Part shown: piece after piece, positions 58,809 to 64,000 of the stretch
Layout: each line of letters opens with the position of its first letter
Numbering within the stretch: position 1 is the first letter of the stretch
Assembly: GCA_030035585.1 (NCBI GenBank)
Contig: CM057477.1
Coordinates: forward strand, 64,461,447 to 64,525,446
Direction: 5' to 3'
Source: Dugong dugon
Lineage: Eukaryota; Chordata; Mammalia; Sirenia; Dugongidae
Length of the DNA: 64,000 bases
Notes under the pieces: model-generated
The model's input: the letters and a program-made list of their open reading frames with translations, nothing else
Databases searched by the model: none
Told to the model about the DNA's origin: nothing
Translations under genes and position numbers: made by a program

Positions 58809-59450
58809 GAACATGGCCCTGTTTTCTCCTGCCAAATGTCCCTCACACCAACCCGTTACCTGGAATACTTCTTGGCTGTCACTTCCCAGACACCACATCC
58901 TGCCTGCCCGGACACACCCAGGGACTTCAGAGTAAAGGAGAATTGCATTTATCATGTCCATTTTCTAACCAGCCAGTAGCAACCATGCAGACACCTGCTG
59001 CTCCAGGCAGGGTACAGAAGCTTCCAGACTCTAGCACTTTCTGGACTGCCCAACCCTCCTGCTGTTAATTACCCAGCTGCACTTGGATGTGGAGCTGTGC
59101 TGCCAGGCTTACCCTAACAGTGGCCCAGCCCTGCGTCTTCTCAGCTCCTTGCTCTCAGCATTCCCTTTTCTGTTCCTAGTTCTCTCTGGGAGTTTCTGGG
59201 GTATGAGGGAACCGATCTTATTAATTCTACACACAGATAACAAAAATGTGGCACAGAGAATTTAATAGAATTTAAAAGACTCATCAAGGAACTTTTTAAG
59301 TCATTCCTTATGTTGAAAACGTGTCCCTTCCTTGCATGACAACGCTCTCTGCTTTTCATAATTTCAAACTTTCTCATTCCCAGAGTCAGTCTATAATTCA
59401 TCAATAATATAATGTGAGGAGTATTTCTTGGAGACTTCCTTATTTAACAT
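58809..59450. other. Apparently unique sequence
   Basis: No repeat or exon was recognised. Confidence 0.3.
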
Positions 59451-59451
59451 C

Positions 59452-59627
59452 AAAAGAGAGAGAGAGAAGAAAGGATAAAAGGGAGAAAAGAAGGGAGAGA
59501 GACAGAGAAGGAAGGAAAGAAGGGAGAAAAGAAAGGACAGAGAGAGAGAGAAAGAAGGAAGGAGGAGAGGAAAAGAAAGGAAGAAGCAAAGAGAAAGAGA
59601 AAGAAAGGAGGGAGGGAGAGAGGGAGA
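59452..59627. repeat. Polypurine tract
   Basis: About 176 bases with only about four pyrimidines on the + strand. (GA)n, GAAA and GGAAG patterns predominate. Confidence 0.92.
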
Positions 59628-59639
59628 TAAAAACAAAGC

Positions 59640-59860
59640 AATGTTGACGAAGGCACTGCTAAGTGCCAGGCTCTGGTCTAGGTGCTTTCACATCTGTTTC
59701 TCACCCTTAATCCTTCATTAACTTTAAATTCCCATTCCATAGACAAGGGAAGTCAAGTTCAGGGTGGTTAATAACTTGCCAAGGGTCTCATAGTTATGAA
59801 TATTAGAACTCAGTCTGAAGCCATATCTGATCCAAGCTCCATAACCTTTGCGGTACACTT
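59640..59860 (-). mobile_element. MIR
   Basis: Antisense MIR: GTGCCAGGCTCTGGTCTAGG, AACTTGCCAAGGGTCTCATA, GAACTCAGTCTGAAGCC. Confidence 0.68.
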
Positions 59861-59865
59861 ACCAC

Positions 59866-59940
59866 TCGCCATTGAGTCAACTACATCTCATGGTAATCCC
59901 AGGTGTGTCAGAGTAGACCTGTGCGCCATAGGATTTTATG
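59866..59940 (-). mobile_element. AfroSINE 3' part, split by an L1
   Basis: CGCCATTGAGTCAACTACAT to GTGCGCCATAGGATTTTATG, then interrupted by the L1 tail. The remaining half is not found downstream in this window. Confidence 0.82.
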
Positions 59941-61270
59941 TTTTATTTTTTTCCCATACTAAAATTTATACATACACTGTTATGTGACTCTAATTTTGCT
60001 CCCCATACTGTGACAGCACATACCTCCTTTCCACCGCTGATTCCTCATGTCCACTCAACAAGTTCCTAACTGTCTCTCCCTTCCCATCTCACCTCCGGAC
60101 AGAAGCTGCCCGTTTAGTCTCTTGTATCTACCTGAGCTAAGAGGCACACTCCTCACAAGTATCACTTTATGTCCCACAGTCCAGTCCAATCCCTGTCTGA
60201 AGAGTTGGCCTTGGAAATTGCTTTAGTTCTGGGCTGGTAGAGAATCCGGGGGCCATGTTTTCCCGGGTTCCTCAGTCTCAGTCAGACCAGTAAGTCTGGT
60301 CTTTTTGCTAGAATTTTAGTTCTGCACCCCACCTTTGTCCCACTCCGTCAGGGACTCTCTGCTGTGTTCCCTATCAAGGTGGTCATTGGTGGTAGCCAGG
60401 CACCATCTAGTCTGGTCTCAGGCCGATGCAGTCTCTGGTTTATGTGGCCCTTTCTGTCTCTTGGGATAATACTTTCCTTGTGTCTTTGGTGTTCTTCATT
60501 CTCCTTTACTCCCAGTGGTTGGGGCCAATTGATGCATCATCTTAGATGGTCTCTTGGAAGCTTTTAAGGCTCCAGACACCACTCATCAAAGTAGGATGTG
60601 GAATACTTTCCTAATAAGTTTTGTTATGCCAATTGACTTAGAGGTCCTCTGAAAGCATGGACCCAGACCCCCACCCCTGCTACTCTGTCTCTCAAAGTGT
60701 TTGATTGTATTCAGGAAACTTCTTAGCTTCGGTTTAGTCCAGTTGTGCTCACTTCCCTTGTAGTGTGTGCTGTCCCTCCCTTCACCTAAGATAACTCTTA
60801 TCTACTATCTAGTTAGTAAATAACCCTCACCCTCCCTTCCCACCTTTATAACCGTCAAAGAATGTTTTGTTCTGTGTTTGAACCTTTTCTTGAGTTCTTA
60901 TAATAGTGGTCTTACACAATATTTGTCCTTCTGTGACTGACTAAATTCACTCAGCATAATGACCTCCAGCTTCCTCCATGTTATAAGATGTTTCACGGCT
61001 TCATCAATGTTCTTCATGGTTGCATAGTATTCCATTGTGTGGATATACCATAATTTGTTTATCCATTTGTCCATTGATGGGCATCTAGGTTGTTTCCATC
61101 TTTTTGCTATTGTGAACAGTGCTGCAATGACCACGGGTGTGCATGTATCTATTCATGTGACAGCTCTTATTTCTCGAGGATGTATTCCAAGGAGCAGGAT
61201 AGCTGGATCGTATGGTACTTCTATTTCTAGCTTTTTAAGGAAGTGCCAAATCAATTTCCAAAGTGGTTGT
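59941..61270 (-). mobile_element. L1 3' end, minus strand
   Basis: Poly(T) at 59941-59952 marks the A tail. The 3' UTR runs to 60897 and the last part of ORF2 (minus-strand frame 61134-60898, ending at the natural stop) to 61270. The 3' UTR stops about 50 bases before the end seen in the L1 at 13453, so polyadenylation was early. The 5' side ends at GGAAATTGATTTGG-equivalent sequence, directly next to a plus-strand L1. Confidence 0.9.
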
Positions 61271-61273
61271 GCC

Positions 61274-63072
61274 CATTGTGCTGGAGGTTCTAGCCAGAGC
61301 AATTAGGCTAGAAAAAGAAATAAAGGGCATCCAAATTGGTAGAGAAAAAGTCAAAGTATCTCTATTTGCAGATGATATGATCTTATACACAGAAAACCCC
61401 AAAGAATCCACAAGAAAACTACTGGAACTAATAGAAGATTTCAGAAAACTTTCAGAATACAAGATAAACATACAAAAATCAGTTGGATTCCTTTACACCA
61501 ACAAAGAGAACCTCGAAGAGGAGATTACCAAATCAATACCATTTACAATAGCCCCCAAGAAAATAAAATACTTAGGAATAAATCTAACCGAGACATAAAA
61601 CATCTATACAAGGAAAACTACAAGACACTACTGCAAGAATCCAAAAGAGACCTGCATAAGTGGAAAAACATACCTTGCTCATGGATAGGTAGACTCAACA
61701 TAGTGAAAACATCAATTCTATCCAAAGAGATCTACAGATACAATGCAATCCCTATCCAAATTCCACCGGCATTTTTTAATGAGATGGAGAAACAAATCAC
61801 CAACTTCATATGGAAAGGGAAGAGGCCCCGACTAAGTAAAGCATTACTGAAGAAGAAGAAAAAAGGGGGAGGCCTCACACTACCTGATTTTAGCATCTAT
61901 TATACCACCACGGTAGTCAAAACAGCCTGGTACTGGTACAACAACAGATACATAGACCAATGGAACAGAGCTGAGAATCCAGACATAAATTCATCCACCT
62001 ATGAGCACTTGATATTTGACAAAGGCCCAAAGTCTGTTAATTGGAGAAAAGACAGTCTCTTTAACAAATGGTGAGGGTATAACTGGATATCCATCTGCAA
62101 AAAACTGAAACAAGACCCATACCTCACACCATGCACAAAAACTAACTCAAAATGGATCAAACACTTAAATATAAAATCGAAAATGATAAAGATCATAGAA
62201 GAAAAAATAAGGACAATGCTAGGAGCCCTAATACATGGCATAAACACAATATGAACCATCAGTAACAATGCACACGCACTAGAAGAGAGACTAGATAACT
62301 GGGAGCTCCTGAACATCAAACACTTATGCTCATCAAAAGACTTCACCAGAAGAGTCAAAAGACAACCTACAGACTGGGAAAAAACTTTTGGCCACGACAA
62401 ATCCGATTGGCGTCTAATCTCTAAAATCTACAAGATACTGTAAAACCTCAACAACAAAAAGACAAATAACCCAATTAAAAAATGGGCAAAGGATATGAAC
62501 AGGCACTTCACCAAAGAAGATATTCAGGTGGCTAACAGATACATGAAGAAATGCTCACGATCATTAGCCATTAAAGAAATGCAGATCAAAACTACAATGA
62601 GATATCTTCTCACCTCAACAAGGCTAGTATTAATCCAAAACACACAAAATCATAAATGCTGGCGAGGTTGTGGAGAGACTGGAACACTTATACACTGTTG
62701 GTGGGAATGCAAAATGGTACAACCACTTTGGAAATAGATTTGGCGCTTCCTCAAAAGCTAGAAATAGAAGTATCATAGGATACAGCTATCCCGCTCCTTG
62801 GAATATATCCTAGAGAAACAGATACATGCACACCCATGTTCACTGCAGCACTGTTCACAATAGCAAAAAGATGGAAACAATCTAGATGCCCATCAACAGA
62901 CGAATGGATATACAAATTATGATATATCCACACAATGGAATATTATGCACCATAAAGAACAACAATGAAGCCATGAAACATAACATGGAGGAAACTGGAG
63001 GTCATTATGCTGAGTGGATTTAGTCAGTCACAGAAGGCCAAATACTGTATAAGGACCACTGTTATAAGAACT
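61274..63072 (+). pseudogene. L1 ORF2 C-terminal part, degenerate
   Basis: The reverse-transcriptase palm is at 61274-61598, with FADDM near 61365. The following region is at 61703-62074 and the C-terminal domain at 62495-62737 ([18 protein letters not shown]). Frameshifts occur near 61595 and 62074; an in-frame TGA is present near 62072. The equivalent of the natural stop is near 63068. Moderately decayed, similar to the copy at 13453. Confidence 0.87.
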
Positions 63073-64000
63073 CAAGAAAAGGTTTAAACACAGAACAAAA
63101 CATTCTTTGATGGTTATGAAGGTGGGAAGGGAGAGTGAGGGTTATTTACTAACTAGACAGTAGATAAGAATTATCTTAGGTAAAGGGAAGGACAGCACAC
63201 ACTACAGGGGAGGTGAGCACAACTGGATTAAACCAAAGCTAAGAAGTTTCCTGAATACAATCAAACACTTTGAGAGACAGAGTAGCAGGGGTGGGGGTCT
63301 GGGTCCATGCTTTCAAGGGACATCTAAGTCAATTGACATAACAAAGCTTATTTAAGAAAATGTTCTGCATCCTACTTTGGTGAGTGGCATCTGGGGTCTT
63401 AAAAGCTTCCAAGCGGCCATCTAAGATGCATCAATTGGCCCCAACCACTGGGAGTAAAGGAGAATGAAGAACACCAAAGACACAAGGAAAGTATTAGCCC
63501 AAGAGACAGAAAAGGCCACATAAACCAGAGACTGCATCGGCCTGAGACCAGAAGAACTAGATGGTGCCTGGTTACCACCAATGACCACCCTGACAGGGAC
63601 CACAACATACAGTCCCGGATGGAGCAGGAGAAAGGTTGGGTACAGAACTCAAATTCTAGTAAAAGGACCAGACTTAATGGTCTGACTGAGATTGGAGGAA
63701 CCTTGGAAAGCATGGTGCCTGGATTCTCTATCAGCCCAGAAACAAAACAATTTACGAGGCCAACTCTTCAGACAGGGATTGGACTGGACTGTGGGACATA
63801 AAGCGATACTTGTGAGGAGTGTGCCTCTTAGCTCAAGTAGATACAAGAGACTAAACGGGCAGCATCTGTCCGGAGATGAGATGGGAAGGCAGAGAGGGTT
63901 AGGAGGTGACTGAATGGACATGAGGAATCAGGGGTGGAAAGGAGGAGTGTGCTGTCACAGTATGGGGAGAGCAATTAGGGTCACATAACAATGTATGTAT
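61274..64000 (+). mobile_element. 5'-truncated L1, plus strand, running off the window
   Basis: It starts in ORF2 reverse transcriptase (ATTGTGCTGGAGGTTCTAG), at nearly the same place as the L1 at 13453. It continues through ORF2 and its 3' UTR to the window end, still short of the tail. Three bases (61271-61273) separate it from the minus-strand L1. Confidence 0.9.

Noticed and set aside
59452..59647. Charged 77-codon frame (59414-59647)
   Set aside because: Translated polypurine tract.

Overview
This window is mammalian nuclear DNA, almost certainly from an afrotherian and most likely an elephant. The diagnosis rests on repeats: about thirty copies or fragments of an AfroSINE-type tRNA-like SINE (head resembling GGAGCCCTGGTGGCGCAG, RTE-like tail resembling GAGTCGGAATCGACTCGACG), RTE retrotransposons whose 3' end matches that tail, and L1 lineages with a long G-rich 3' UTR. 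I found no host protein-coding exon and no functional RNA gene. Most long open frames lie inside transposable elements or are antisense shadows.

Layout. 1-345: an AfroSINE. 345-9589: a nearly full-length L1 (5' UTR, an uninterrupted 360-codon ORF1, a broken ORF2, and a 3' UTR present twice in tandem), enclosed by one target-site duplication (TSD). 9605-16617: an old L1 fragment split by a full-length RTE element (minus strand, about 3.2 kb after subtracting insertions). That RTE is itself split by a solo LTR and by a 5'-truncated L1. 17226-22400: old L1 pieces split by a solo LTR, several SINEs and a young L1 3' UTR. 22636-25195: a hAT remnant, a MIR and a second RTE copy. 25196-28090: a MaLR-like LTR with internal sequence, then L1/HAL1-like ORF1 relics.

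28-31 kb is mostly unassigned AT-rich sequence with SINEs. 31-59 kb has fewer young LINEs: scattered SINEs, MIR, L2, MER5A and Tigger-like remnants, LTRs, a densely nested cluster at 47.97-49.34 kb, and stretches of apparently unique sequence. Two of these (about 40.38-40.57 and 45.18-45.72 kb) have the base composition and motif density of regulatory conserved noncoding DNA. 59.87-64 kb: an AfroSINE split by a minus-strand L1, which abuts a plus-strand L1 running off the window. Nested insertion predicts that the missing parts of the first L1 and of the SINE lie beyond base 64000.

How the elements relate. The L1s are autonomous in origin. The RTE probably supplied the machinery for AfroSINEs, because they share a 3' tail. 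A second, chimeric SINE type has a tRNA-Gly(GCC)-like head joined to a body that looks like an internally deleted RTE; one copy of the headless deletion derivative is also present. TSDs can be read directly for many insertions, so their order can be reconstructed. All family names come from recognition by eye; no database search was possible.
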